DNA of 64,000 nucleotides, taken from positions 21,019 to 85,018 of the forward strand of contig CAJTCH010000018.1 of assembly GCA_910574715.1 (NCBI GenBank), read 5' to 3'. This document shows, piece after piece, positions 25,601 to 34,422 of the stretch; the first letter of the stretch is position 1; every line of letters begins with the position of its first letter. The notes below the pieces were generated by a model that did no database searches, was not told where the DNA came from, and saw only the letters and a program-made list of their open reading frames with translations. Both the position numbers and the translations under genes were made by a program. The DNA is from Lachnospiraceae bacterium. Lineage in GTDB: Bacteria; Bacillota; Clostridia; Lachnospirales; Lachnospiraceae.

Positions 25601-26707
25601 TTATACCTCTTCTGCAGCTTCATTCTCGCCTTCTGCCTTCTCCGGTGCATCAGATGCCGACTCCAAAGCCTTCATGCTAAGGCTGATCTTCTTCTCTGCC
25701 ACATTCAGGTCTACTACCTTGGCAGTGATCTCCTGACCTACGGACAATACATCTGACGGCTTGTCTACATGTGCCCTTGAAATCTGTGAAACGTGGAGTA
25801 ATGCATCCACTCCGGGTGCAAGTTCAACAAACGCGCCAAAATCTGTCATTCTGGCAACTCTGCCGTCCAATACGGTTCCTACTGCATAGCTGTCGGCAGC
25901 ATTCGCCCATGGATTGCTCTCCGGGAACTTAAGGCTCAGAGCAATCTTGGTATCGTGAATCTCCTTGATCATCACTTCTACTGTCTCACCGACCTTGAAC
26001 ACCTTCTTCGGATTCTCGACACGTCCCCATGACATCTCTGAGATATGAAGAAGTCCGTCAACTCCTCCCAAGTCAATAAATGCACCGAAATCCGTTACAT
26101 TCTTAACAACACCTTCCATCCGGTCTCCCGCCTGGATCTTCGCAAACAGTTCCTTCTGCTTCTCTGCACGCTCCGCAACAAGAAGTTGCCTTCTATCGCC
26201 GATCACACGGTTCCTTCTTGGATTGAACTCGCTGATCACGAACTCGATCTCCTGATCCTGATACTTGCTCAGATCCTTCTCATAGGTATCAGATACAAGG
26301 CTTGCCGGGATAAATACCCTTGCCTCTTCGATTACAACGCTCAACCCGCCTCCAAGAATCTGTGCTACCGGAGCCTTCAGCACTTCATGATTCTCATATG
26401 CTTCTCTAAGCCTCTCATTACCCTTCTCGGCAGCAAGACGCTTATATGTTAATAACACCTGACCTTCGCCATCATTAACCTTCAAGACCTTCGCAGTCAT
26501 AGTATCCCCCACTGATACCATCGTAGTCAGATCTGCGTTCGTCTCATTCGTGTACTCGTTTCTTGTGATGATACCGTCTGCCTTGTATCCTATATTCAAG
26601 ATGATTTCATCAGGCTTAACGTCGATGACAGTACCATCTACAACCTCTCCATTTCTTATTGTCTTGAAAGACTCCTCCAACATTTGTTCAAAAGTTAATT
26701 CTGACAT
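25601..26707 (-). CDS. rpsA: Ribosomal protein S1-like RNA-binding protein, four S1 domains
   Basis: From MSELTFEQML (26707) the protein has 368 residues; GGAGG lies about 9 bases upstream, better placed than the in-frame Met at 26725. Four S1/OB repeats are visible, the best being GVVKNVTDFGAFIDLGGVDG and GRVARMTDFGAFVELAPGVD. The acidic tail is AEGENEAAEEV. It helps mRNA binding or ribosome function, though S1 in Firmicutes is shorter and less essential than in E. coli. The start lies inside the last 20 bases of ispH in another frame, so translation is coupled; in many Clostridia the two are a single fused protein. Confidence 0.93.
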   Translation of the reverse strand: MSELTFEQMLEESFKTIRNGEVVDGTVIDVKPDEIILNIGYKADGIITRNEYTNETNADLTTMVSVGDTMTAKVLKVNDGEGQVLLTYKRLAAEKGNERLREAYENHEVLKAPVAQILGGGLSVVIEEARVFIPASLVSDTYEKDLSKYQDQEIEFVISEFNPRRNRVIGDRRQLLVAERAEKQKELFAKIQAGDRMEGVVKNVTDFGAFIDLGGVDGLLHISEMSWGRVENPKKVFKVGETVEVMIKEIHDTKIALSLKFPESNPWANAADSYAVGTVLDGRVARMTDFGAFVELAPGVDALLHVSQISRAHVDKPSDVLSVGQEITAKVVDLNVAEKKISLSMKALESASDAPEKAEGENEAAEEV

Positions 26708-27545
26708 AATTTTGAACCTCCTCAATTATAATATTGGGCGTGGATGCCCCTGCTGTAATACCTACTGTTTCCACGGACCTTAATTGATTCATATCCAAAT
26801 CGTCAAGTGTCTGTATATAGTACGTATTCAAACATTCGTTCTTACATATTTCAAATAACTTCTGAGTATTCGAACTATGCTCGTCCCCTATAACCACCAT
26901 AGCGTCGACTCTCCCCGCAATCCGGCGCGCCTCCTCCTGTCTCTCCTTCGTCGCATTGCAGATCGTATTTAAAACAATTATATCATAACCCTTTTCTTCG
27001 ATAATTTCAACTAAATCTTTGAATTTATTGTAATTAAATGTCGTCTGAGAAACGATGCACAGCTTTTGGCTCTTATTTTCGTGCACGAATTGCCTTGCTT
27101 CCTCATGCGTCTGTATGACGTCCGCCCGGTCTCCAGCCCATCCTCTGGTCCCTTCTACTTCGGGGTGTGCGCCGTCTCCGATAATTACAATATGTGACCC
27201 TTTCTCACTTTCTTTTGCCACAATGTCATGAATCTTCTTTACAAACGGACAAGTTGCGTCAACACAGATGATCCCTTTTTCTTCCATGCGGTCATAGACG
27301 CTCTTTGCCACGCCGTGAGAACGGATGACCACAACGCCTTCCTTGATCTGCGCAAGCTCCTCTTCCGAATGGATCACCTTCACGCCCTGCTTCGCAAGAT
27401 CCTTGATCACTTCCTCATTATGGATGATCGGGCCGTATGTATAGATCTTCTGTCCCTCATAACGCCGGACCTGCTCATAGACCATATCTACCGCGCGCTT
27501 CACTCCAAAGCAGAAGCCGGCGGTCCTCGCTAATTCAACCTTCAC
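26688..27545 (-). CDS. ispH: 4-hydroxy-3-methylbut-2-enyl diphosphate reductase
   Basis: The last MEP-pathway enzyme, making IPP and DMAPP with a 4Fe-4S cluster held by three cysteines, visible here in GFCFGVKRA, DATCPFVKK and NTICNATKERQ. The GTG at 27545 (reading VKVELARTAGFCFG, 285 residues) is preferred because AGAAGGA lies 7-8 bases upstream and the family normally begins there; the ATG at 27584 would add 13 residues with no ribosome site. It sits between cmk and rpsA, a conserved clostridial order. Confidence 0.95.
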   Translation of the reverse strand: MKVELARTAGFCFGVKRAVDMVYEQVRRYEGQKIYTYGPIIHNEEVIKDLAKQGVKVIHSEEELAQIKEGVVVIRSHGVAKSVYDRMEEKGIICVDATCPFVKKIHDIVAKESEKGSHIVIIGDGAHPEVEGTRGWAGDRADVIQTHEEARQFVHENKSQKLCIVSQTTFNYNKFKDLVEIIEEKGYDIIVLNTICNATKERQEEARRIAGRVDAMVVIGDEHSSNTQKLFEICKNECLNTYYIQTLDDLDMNQLRSVETVGITAGASTPNIIIEEVQNYVRINF

Positions 27546-27621
27546 ATTCCGTTCCTTCTCTTTCTTCGTAATATCCAGGCCCATGCAGGCGATATCGCAG
27601 CAGTTCGGACAAGCCGCTTTG

Positions 27622-28278
27622 TTACATACAAAGCCCCGCGATCTCCTTCACGACCTCTTCGATCGTCATATCCGAACTATCCACCAGCACCGCATCCTCA
27701 GCCTGCCTTAAGGGCGCCGTCTCCCGGTTCATATCCCGCTCGTCGCGCTCCTTGATATCCCTTGCGATCTCATCGAGATCACAGGCCTCCCCTTTTGCCG
27801 TCAATTCATCATAACGCCGCTTCGCGCGCGTCTCCACGCTCGCCGTCAGATAGACCTTCACATCGGCGTCAGGCAGCACGCAGGTGCCGATATCCCTTCC
27901 GTCCATGATCACATCCTGAGTCCTTGCAAGATCTCTTTGAAGGTCCAGAAGCTTCACGCGGACCTCCGGGATCACAGAACACTTGGAAGTCATCTGTCCT
28001 ACCGCCTCATCCCTTAGCCGCCCCGTAATATTAGTACCATTCAGGAACACCTGCTGAACTCCGTCCTCATACCGGATCTTCACATCCGCATCCTTACACG
28101 CCTCGATGACCTTATCCGTCTCCTCCGCCTGTATCCCTCTGTCAAGGAAATGGATCGCAAGCCCTCTGTACATGGCTCCCGTATCCACGTAGATAAATCC
28201 CTTCTCCTCTGCAACCAGCTTCGCGATCGTGCTCTTCCCCGCTCCTGCCGGTCCGTCAATTGCCACATTATATCCCAT
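27622..28278 (-). CDS. cmk: Cytidylate kinase
   Basis: 218 residues. P-loop GPAGAGKSTIAK begins at residue 8, followed by GFIYVDTGAMYRGLA, the CMP-binding segment DGRDIGTCVLPDADVKVYL, and the lid region EIARDIKERDERDMNRE. It phosphorylates CMP and dCMP. It lies directly downstream of the HI0933-type flavoprotein gene and upstream of ispH. Confidence 0.97.
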   Translation of the reverse strand: MGYNVAIDGPAGAGKSTIAKLVAEEKGFIYVDTGAMYRGLAIHFLDRGIQAEETDKVIEACKDADVKIRYEDGVQQVFLNGTNITGRLRDEAVGQMTSKCSVIPEVRVKLLDLQRDLARTQDVIMDGRDIGTCVLPDADVKVYLTASVETRAKRRYDELTAKGEACDLDEIARDIKERDERDMNRETAPLRQAEDAVLVDSSDMTIEEVVKEIAGLCM

Positions 28279-28299
28279 TATTCTTCTCCTTTACACTTT

Positions 28300-29529
28300 T
28301 CATTGCACACCATTGCCGGCGGCATATCCCGTAGACCAGGCAATCTGCAGGTTAAATCCTCCGGTCAGCGCATCCAGATCCAGCACCTCTCCGGCAAAAT
28401 GAAGTCCCCCGACATATCTCGACTCCATAGTTCCCGGATCGATCTCCTTCGTCTTCACACCGCCGCGGGTGATGATCGCCTCATCATAACCCCGAAGCCC
28501 GGTAAGCGTCATCTCCATATTCTTCGTCAGGTGTACCAGCCTTTGTCTCTCCTCCCTGGATATGACATTTACCTTCTTCTCCGGATCGACCCCGCTTAAT
28601 TCTACCATAACTGGAACCAATTTGGACGGGAACAATTTTCCAATTGCATTCTTATACTGCCGGTTCAGATTCTCTTCAAAGTCTCTCAAGACTCTCCGGT
28701 CCAACTGCTCCTCACTGAGGGCAGGCTTCAAGTCTATGGCAAGCTTCAGGTTTTGTTCCCTCAGTATACCGCCCACCTGGCTGCTCGCACTGATGATCAG
28801 CGGTCCGCTGACCCCATAATGCGTAAAAAGCATTTCCCCGAATTCGCGGTATAACAGCTTCTTATCCGAAGAGACAGAAACCGTTACATTGCGAAGAGAG
28901 AGTCCCATAAGGCGGCCCACCCACGGCTCACTCACTTCCATAGGCACAAGCGACGGCATACACGCTGTGATCTCATGCCCGCACTCCCGTGCAAACCTGT
29001 AACCGTCCCCGGTAGAACCTGTGGATGGATAAGAGAGCCCTCCGGTGGCAATAATACAGGAATCCCCGTACACTCTCTTTCCATTCGCCAGCTCGACACA
29101 GGAAAATCTTCCGTCTTCCGCCTTCACACGAGAAACCCCTGTACTTAGATGCACGTCGATATGAAGCCGCCGCATCTCCTTCTCCATCGCACCGATCACA
29201 TCCGAAGAATGGTCTGACGCCGGAAATACCCTGTCTCCCCGTTCTACCTTCGTCCGCACTCCAAGCCCTTCAAAGAACTGTATCACATCTCCGTTGGTAC
29301 ATCCGTAAAAACTGCTGTACAGGAACTTCGAATTGCTTGTCACCGACGAAAATAATGTCTCCATATCACAGGCATTTGTGATATTGCATCTTCCCTTTCC
29401 TGTGATAAAAAGCTTCTTTCCTAATTTTTCATTCTTCTCAAACAGACATACCTCATGCCCGTTCCTTGCAGCCGTGATCGACGCAAACATACCTGCCGCT
29501 CCGCCGCCAACGATCAGAACTTTACTCAT
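28300..29529 (-). CDS. HI0933-family NAD(P)/FAD-dependent flavoprotein (BaiN/YhiN-like)
   Basis: 409 residues. An N-terminal dinucleotide fold (VLIVGGGAAGMFASITAARN), the family block GKGRCNITNACD, and a C-terminal segment GGLHFAGEVLDLDALTGGFN bind FAD. Family members include the putative bile-acid 3-dehydro-4-enoate reductase BaiN of C. scindens and the broadly conserved YhiN proteins. This gene sits in the housekeeping HI0933-cmk-ispH-rpsA context, so the conserved family member is more likely than a dedicated bile-acid gene. The substrate is unknown. Its start overlaps the RpiR gene stop by 8 bases. Confidence 0.88.
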   Translation of the reverse strand: MSKVLIVGGGAAGMFASITAARNGHEVCLFEKNEKLGKKLFITGKGRCNITNACDMETLFSSVTSNSKFLYSSFYGCTNGDVIQFFEGLGVRTKVERGDRVFPASDHSSDVIGAMEKEMRRLHIDVHLSTGVSRVKAEDGRFSCVELANGKRVYGDSCIIATGGLSYPSTGSTGDGYRFARECGHEITACMPSLVPMEVSEPWVGRLMGLSLRNVTVSVSSDKKLLYREFGEMLFTHYGVSGPLIISASSQVGGILREQNLKLAIDLKPALSEEQLDRRVLRDFEENLNRQYKNAIGKLFPSKLVPVMVELSGVDPEKKVNVISREERQRLVHLTKNMEMTLTGLRGYDEAIITRGGVKTKEIDPGTMESRYVGGLHFAGEVLDLDALTGGFNLQIAWSTGYAAGNGVQ

Positions 29530-30466
29530 ATTCTCTTTCCCCTGACCAATTCATATTCTCGGATGCTCCTGACAGTTCCATCTTCTCTCCGACCATGTTC
29601 AGTTCATCCTTATTGTACACCTGATATTCATCCCAGATCCCTTCCAGTGTTGTAAGCGTCGTGATCACTTCATTCTGCTTCTTCATGCACAGCGCGACCA
29701 CCAGCGCGTTCACCACGCTGAGCGGCGCCACCAGAGAATCCACGATCGACGCCATATCGCTTCTTGCGATCAGATTACAGGAGGAATACAGCGTCATCGG
29801 CGAGTGTACGCTGTCCGTCAGTGTGATGACCTTCGCCTTGCGGTTACTGGCATACTCAAGCGCCTTCAGGGTACGCATGGAATATCTGGGAAAGCTGATG
29901 CCGATAATCACATCCTCTTCCCCGATCCTGAGCATCTGTTCAAAAATCTCACTGGGGCTGCTGGTATTCACTGCCGTCACATCATCACACACAAGGTTCA
30001 GATAGAAGCATAAGAAACTGGCAAGAGGCGCACAGCTCCTAATCCCCACCACGTAGATCTTCCTGGCCTTTAAAATGGTATCCACCGCCATCTCAAAAGC
30101 ACCATGGTCGATGGTCTCCATCGTCAGCTTGATCTTCTCGATATCCGACTGCAGCACCGAAGCCAGGATCTCTCCCTGGCTGATCCTGCCGTAGGTCACC
30201 TCCATACGCTGGATAGAATTGAGCTTCGTGCGCACCAGTTCGCCAAGCGCCTTCTGGAATCCCGGGTATCCGTCATATCCAAGAGCCATGGCAAACCGGA
30301 CCACCGTTGACTCGCTGACTCCAACCTCTTCTCCCATCTTCGCAGCCGTCAGAAACGCCGCCTTGTCATAATCCTCCCGGATGAATTCAGCAAGCTTCTT
30401 CTGACCCTTGCTGAATCTGGGATATCCTTCATTAATCTTCTGCAATAATTCATTATTATTTTGCAT
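29522..30466 (-). CDS. MurR/RpiR family transcriptional regulator
   Basis: 314 residues: an N-terminal RpiR helix-turn-helix (about 1-77, with EEVGVSESTVVRFAMALGYD) and a sugar-phosphate-binding SIS domain (about 125-255, with KIYVVGIRSCAPLASFLCFY and ISFPRYSMRTLKALEYA). A C-terminal tail of 55 residues is unusual in length. Such proteins sense phosphosugars. The adjacent gene is an unrelated flavoprotein, so the target genes are not evident. Confidence 0.92.
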   Translation of the reverse strand: MQNNNELLQKINEGYPRFSKGQKKLAEFIREDYDKAAFLTAAKMGEEVGVSESTVVRFAMALGYDGYPGFQKALGELVRTKLNSIQRMEVTYGRISQGEILASVLQSDIEKIKLTMETIDHGAFEMAVDTILKARKIYVVGIRSCAPLASFLCFYLNLVCDDVTAVNTSSPSEIFEQMLRIGEEDVIIGISFPRYSMRTLKALEYASNRKAKVITLTDSVHSPMTLYSSCNLIARSDMASIVDSLVAPLSVVNALVVALCMKKQNEVITTLTTLEGIWDEYQVYNKDELNMVGEKMELSGASENMNWSGEREYE

Positions 30467-30547
30467 ATTGCCTGTCTCTTTTCCACATTCTCTTCTCTCA
30501 TTGCCGGCTTTGGAGCGTCAGACGGCCGCAGTTGACTTCTCATCATA

Positions 30548-30582
30548 AAAGATGTCGGAAATCAATGATTTCCAACATCTTT
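30548..30582 (-). terminator. Terminator of the sodium-pump decarboxylase operon
   Basis: AAAGATGT and ACATCTTT, then GGAAATCA and TGATTTCC, form a long stem with one internal mismatch. It ends in T residues on the minus strand about 10 bases after the oadA-like stop. Confidence 0.8.
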
Positions 30583-30592
30583 ATAAACACTG

Positions 30593-32002
30593 CTAGACAG
30601 GATAACTTCCGTTCTCCGTATCGGCAACCGTCTGGTCAACCTTCGTCTGCTGCGCCTCTCTATACTTGAAGAAGTCCGTGGCAACCTGCGGGAACAATGC
30701 ATAGGACAGCACATCTTCATCCTGCTGGCTCCACTGTTCACACTCTTTGCGAAGAGTATCCAGCTCATCCGGGATCAGATCTGCCGGACGGCAGGTGATC
30801 ACTTCCGCATTCTCGCCGAGAACCTTCTTCGTCACCTCTTCGTCAAACGGCTTCACCGTCGCGCCGTACTTACCGCTTAAGATATCCTTGGTCTCCTTGG
30901 TCGCCATCTTATAGCGCTCACCCATCAGCACGTTAAATACTGCCTGCGTACCAACGATCTGGGAGGAAGGTGTAACAAGCGGCGGCTCTCCAAGGTCTTT
31001 TCGCACTCTTGGAACCTCTTCCAGAACGTCGTAATATTTGTCTTCTGCATTCTGCTCCTTGAGCTGGGATGTCAGGTTGGACAGCATACCGCCCGGAACC
31101 TGATACAGGAGGGTCTTGATATTGACGCCCATATTCTTCGGATTCAGAAGCCCGCTCTCCAGCGCCTCGTCACGGATCGGACGGAAGTAATCAGCGATCT
31201 CCGCAAGAAGATTCTGGTCAAATCCGGTATCATACGGCGTACCCTTGAAGGTCTCCACCATAACCTCCGTCGCCGGCTGTGAAGTGCCAAGGGCAAACGG
31301 CGACATCGCAGTATCGATTACATCCACCCCGGCTTCTACTGCCTTCAGATAGGTCATAGACGCCACGCCGGACGTATAGTGCGTGTGTAACTGGATCGGA
31401 AGGCTCGTCGCGTCTTTCAGCGCCTCGATCATCTCCGTCGCCTTATAAGGAACCAGAAGTCCCGCCATATCCTTAAGGCAGATAGATGTAGCTCCCATAT
31501 CCTCAATCCTCTTGGCTATGTCGATCCAGTATTCCATCGTATAAGCGTCTCCCAGGGTATAAGACAGCGCAACCTGGGCGTCCGCCTTCTCCTTCACCGC
31601 CGCGCTCACCGCCGTCTGAAGATTACGGAGATCGTTCAGACAGTCGAAAATACGGATCACGTCGATACCGTTGGACACTGACTTCTGTACGAAATACTCT
31701 ACCACATCATCCGCATATGGACGATACCCCAGGATATTCTGTCCGCGGAACAACATCTGAAGCTTGGTATTCTTGAATCCGTCGCGGAACTTACGAAGCC
31801 TCTCCCACGGATCTTCCTTCAGGAAACGAAGGGACGCATCGAAGGTGGCTCCGCCCCAGCACTCTACGGAGTGGTATCCAACCTTGTCCATCTTCTCCAC
31901 GATCGGAAGCATCTGTTCCGTCGTCATACGTGTGGCGATCAGAGACTGGTGCGCATCACGCAGAATGGTTTCTGTTATTTTAATTGGTTTTTTCTCAGCC
32001 AT
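30593..32002 (-). CDS. oadA: Oxaloacetate decarboxylase alpha / pyruvate carboxylase B-type carboxyltransferase (5S)
   Basis: 469 residues: a TIM-barrel carboxyltransferase (ETILRDAHQSLIATRMT, then MEYWIDIAKRIEDMGATSICLKD and LHTHYTSGVA with metal ligands) followed by the conserved carboxylase domain (VPGGMLSNLTSQLKEQNAED). The C-terminal biotinyl domain of full OadA (about 590 residues) is absent; biotin is on a separate protein two genes upstream. It transfers CO2 from oxaloacetate to carrier biotin, giving pyruvate, or the reverse. It is the last gene of a five-gene operon with OadB, a biotin carrier, OadG and an MmdA-like subunit. Confidence 0.93.
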   Translation of the reverse strand: MAEKKPIKITETILRDAHQSLIATRMTTEQMLPIVEKMDKVGYHSVECWGGATFDASLRFLKEDPWERLRKFRDGFKNTKLQMLFRGQNILGYRPYADDVVEYFVQKSVSNGIDVIRIFDCLNDLRNLQTAVSAAVKEKADAQVALSYTLGDAYTMEYWIDIAKRIEDMGATSICLKDMAGLLVPYKATEMIEALKDATSLPIQLHTHYTSGVASMTYLKAVEAGVDVIDTAMSPFALGTSQPATEVMVETFKGTPYDTGFDQNLLAEIADYFRPIRDEALESGLLNPKNMGVNIKTLLYQVPGGMLSNLTSQLKEQNAEDKYYDVLEEVPRVRKDLGEPPLVTPSSQIVGTQAVFNVLMGERYKMATKETKDILSGKYGATVKPFDEEVTKKVLGENAEVITCRPADLIPDELDTLRKECEQWSQQDEDVLSYALFPQVATDFFKYREAQQTKVDQTVADTENGSYPV

Positions 32003-32035
32003 TTTCTATCCTCCATTAAAATGATTCTTATAATT

Positions 32036-33187
32036 CTACATTACCCCAAAAATCGCCATAAATGTTCCCGCAGCAACTGCCGTACCGATAACGCCCGCTA
32101 CGTTCGGACCCATGGCATGCATCAGCAGGAAGTTGGTCGGGTCTGCCTCCGCGCCCACCTTCTGAGATACACGGGCCGCCATCGGAACCGCAGACACACC
32201 GGCAGAACCGATCAGAGGATTCACCTTGCCGCCTGTAGCGACGCACATGATCTTACCGAACAGCACGCCTGCCGCCGTACCGAACATGAAGGCGATCAGA
32301 CCAAGCGCAACGATCTTAAGGGTATCCGCATTCAGGAACGCCTCCGCACTCGTGGTCGCCCCCACGGAAGTACCCAGAAGGATAACTACGATATACATCA
32401 AAGCGTTGCTCGCCGTATCTGTAAGCTGGCGTACCACTCCTGACTCACGGAACAGATTACCCAGCATCAGCATACCTACCAGCGGCGCCGTCGTAGGAAG
32501 GATCACGCAGACTACAATCGTTACGATGATCGGGAAGAGGATCCTCTCAAGCTTCGTAACCGGCCTTAACTGCTCCATCTTGATCTTACGCTCTTTCTCC
32601 GTCGTCATCAGCTTCATGATCGGAGGCTGGATGATCGGCACCAGAGACATATAAGAATATGCCGCCACCGCGATCGGTCCCATGATCGCCGTCTGAGACA
32701 GCTTGCCTGCAAGAAAGATAGAAGTAGGTCCGTCCGCACCGCCGATGATCGAGATTGCCGCCGCCGCCTTATCTGAGAAGCCCATAGCCATGGCTCCGAG
32801 ATATGCTGCGAAGATACCGAACTGCGCCGCCGCACCCAGAAGGAAGCTCTTAGGATTGGCAATCAACGGTCCGAAGTCTGTCATTGCTCCTACTCCAAGG
32901 AAGATCAGGGACGGAAGGATCGACCACTCATCCAGCATATAGAAGTAATAGAGCAGTCCGCCTGTCCCGTTCGCCGCATCCTCCGCATGCAGCATAATAT
33001 CCGGGAAGATATTAACGAGCAGCATACCAAATGCGATCGGTACCAGGAGCAGAGGTTCAAACTCATGTCTGATTGCTAAATATAGGAAAAAACATGCAAC
33101 TGCAATCATGATCAGATTGCCGCCTGTAAGACTGAAAAATGCCGTCTGCTGCACGAGGTTTCCCAATGTCGTTGTTATATATTCCAT
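32036..33187 (-). CDS. oadB: Sodium ion-translocating decarboxylase beta subunit
   Basis: 383 residues with about ten membrane helices. Signatures are GAMTDFGPLIANPKSFLLGA, IGGADGPTSIFLAGKL (with the key Asp) and PLIGSAGVSAVPMAARVSQ. The subunit decarboxylates carboxybiotin and exports Na+ using the energy released. It sits between the biotin carrier and the 5S subunit genes. Confidence 0.96.
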   Translation of the reverse strand: MEYITTTLGNLVQQTAFFSLTGGNLIMIAVACFFLYLAIRHEFEPLLLVPIAFGMLLVNIFPDIMLHAEDAANGTGGLLYYFYMLDEWSILPSLIFLGVGAMTDFGPLIANPKSFLLGAAAQFGIFAAYLGAMAMGFSDKAAAAISIIGGADGPTSIFLAGKLSQTAIMGPIAVAAYSYMSLVPIIQPPIMKLMTTEKERKIKMEQLRPVTKLERILFPIIVTIVVCVILPTTAPLVGMLMLGNLFRESGVVRQLTDTASNALMYIVVILLGTSVGATTSAEAFLNADTLKIVALGLIAFMFGTAAGVLFGKIMCVATGGKVNPLIGSAGVSAVPMAARVSQKVGAEADPTNFLLMHAMGPNVAGVIGTAVAAGTFMAIFGVM

Positions 33188-33230
33188 TTTTTAACCTCCA
33201 GTCGTGTCATATAATCACAGCGATTATATC

Positions 33231-33596
33231 TTAATTCAATGTCGCAAGAACAGCACCTGCTTCAACCGCATCTCCTACTGCTGCATTGATACTTGCCACA
33301 GTTCCGTCTTCCGGCGCCACAACCGGGATCTCCATCTTCATCGCCTCAATAATAACAACTGCGTCGCCTTTCTTCACACTCTGGCCTACATTCGCCTCAA
33401 TCTTAAATACCTTGCCTGCCGCGCCTGCCTTCACTTCGATCGACCCTGCTCCCGCTGCCGGCGCTGCCTTTGGCGCCGCCGGAGCCGCCTTCGGCGCTGC
33501 TGCTCTTGGTGCTGCCGCCTGAGGCGCTCCTGAAGTATTCTCCTCTACCGTAACATCGTATACATTTCCATTAACTGTAATCGTATAATTTTTCAT
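33231..33596 (-). CDS. Biotin carboxyl carrier protein of a sodium-pump decarboxylase
   Basis: From MKNYTITVNGNVYDVTVEEN (33596; AGGAGG upstream) the protein has 121 residues. An Ala/Pro linker (AAPRAAAPKAAPAAPKAAP) separates the N-terminal part from the biotinyl domain, whose attachment motif is EAMKMEIP, with the Lys biotinylated. It carries CO2 from the carboxyltransferase subunits to OadB. The linker makes it mobile, as in the gamma/delta-type carriers of glutaconyl-CoA and methylmalonyl-CoA decarboxylases. Confidence 0.95.
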   Translation of the reverse strand: MKNYTITVNGNVYDVTVEENTSGAPQAAAPRAAAPKAAPAAPKAAPAAGAGSIEVKAGAAGKVFKIEANVGQSVKKGDAVVIIEAMKMEIPVVAPEDGTVASINAAVGDAVEAGAVLATLN

Positions 33597-33616
33597 CTTA
33601 AATAATCCTCCTAGTA

Positions 33617-34408
33617 TTATGAATTCCATTTATTTGATGGACGGCGTCTGATACTTCTCACATAGAATCCGCCCGCAGCCGCTTCTTCCATGCCAGCCTC
33701 TTCTCTGGCCGCCGCGATTGCCGCTGCAATAACCGCTATCAATTCCGTATCGTCTTCTTCTGTCTCTGGGGCTGCAGGAACCATTACCGGCGCCGGGGCT
33801 GCCGCAGCAGTGCTTGTCTTCTCTTCCTTCTTCTTATTCGCACCCGTAAGCGCCGGGATAAACTTAAACAGAGAGATCAGGAACGAGATAAAGATCAGTA
33901 CGGCGAATACCGTTCCCATTCCAAGCACCGTATTAAGCCCTGCCTTCTCTAAGATCTCACCCAATGAATACTCCCCGTCTACAGTCATGCTCTCCATATA
34001 GGACTTCTCGTCAAACACGAAACTGATGGTCGCATCCCTGTCCGCGAACTGTGCCGCTGCAGACACCTTAAGCCCTTCATTCGTCTCCTCCGATGTGAAA
34101 TCGCCATGGCTTACATAGGCTCCGCACTCATCAATCGCCGCTTCCCACGCGTCAAGCGCGCCAAGGAAACTCTCCGGCGTCACAGGAATCCCTGCCTGCG
34201 TCAGTTGGAGTTCCATGGTAAATTCTCTCATGCTCCTCCATTGCTCAAGCATGGCCGCGTCGGCATTCGCACAATAGTTGATCATGAATTCTGTGGTCTG
34301 GTCAATGGCTGCCGTGTTATACTCAACCGCTTCCTCGCTGCTCTTGCACGCGGTAAAGCAGAGCATTACAGCGACAGCACAGAGTAATAAACTAATTTTT
34401 TTCCTCAC
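33617..34408 (-). CDS. oadG: OadG-type subunit with an N-terminal lipoprotein domain
   Basis: 263 residues. A lipoprotein signal with lipobox CFTAC (near residue 20) leads an extracytoplasmic domain of about 130 residues (AGIPVTPESFLGALDAWEAA). Then comes one membrane helix (about 156-182, GMGTVFAVLIFISFLISLFKF) and a charged, Ala-rich cytoplasmic tail, the normal OadG layout. OadG stabilises OadB and the carboxyltransferase; typical proteins have 80-120 residues, so the outer domain is an extra. Its role is unknown. Confidence 0.85.
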   Translation of the reverse strand: MRKKISLLLCAVAVMLCFTACKSSEEAVEYNTAAIDQTTEFMINYCANADAAMLEQWRSMREFTMELQLTQAGIPVTPESFLGALDAWEAAIDECGAYVSHGDFTSEETNEGLKVSAAAQFADRDATISFVFDEKSYMESMTVDGEYSLGEILEKAGLNTVLGMGTVFAVLIFISFLISLFKFIPALTGANKKKEEKTSTAAAAPAPVMVPAAPETEEDDTELIAVIAAAIAAAREEAGMEEAAAGGFYVRSIRRRPSNKWNS

Positions 34409-34422
34409 TTTGCCTCACCTCT

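Noticed and set aside
27545..27610. Cys-rich reading CPNCCDIAC just upstream of IspH in its frame
   Set aside because: There is no start codon or ribosome site for it, and it follows the cmk stop directly; a chance reading is more likely than an extra metal site.
28300..29529. Reading the HI0933 flavoprotein as a bile-acid baiN gene
   Set aside because: The gene sits in a conserved housekeeping context (cmk-ispH-rpsA) with no bai genes nearby; the family is wider than bile-acid metabolism.
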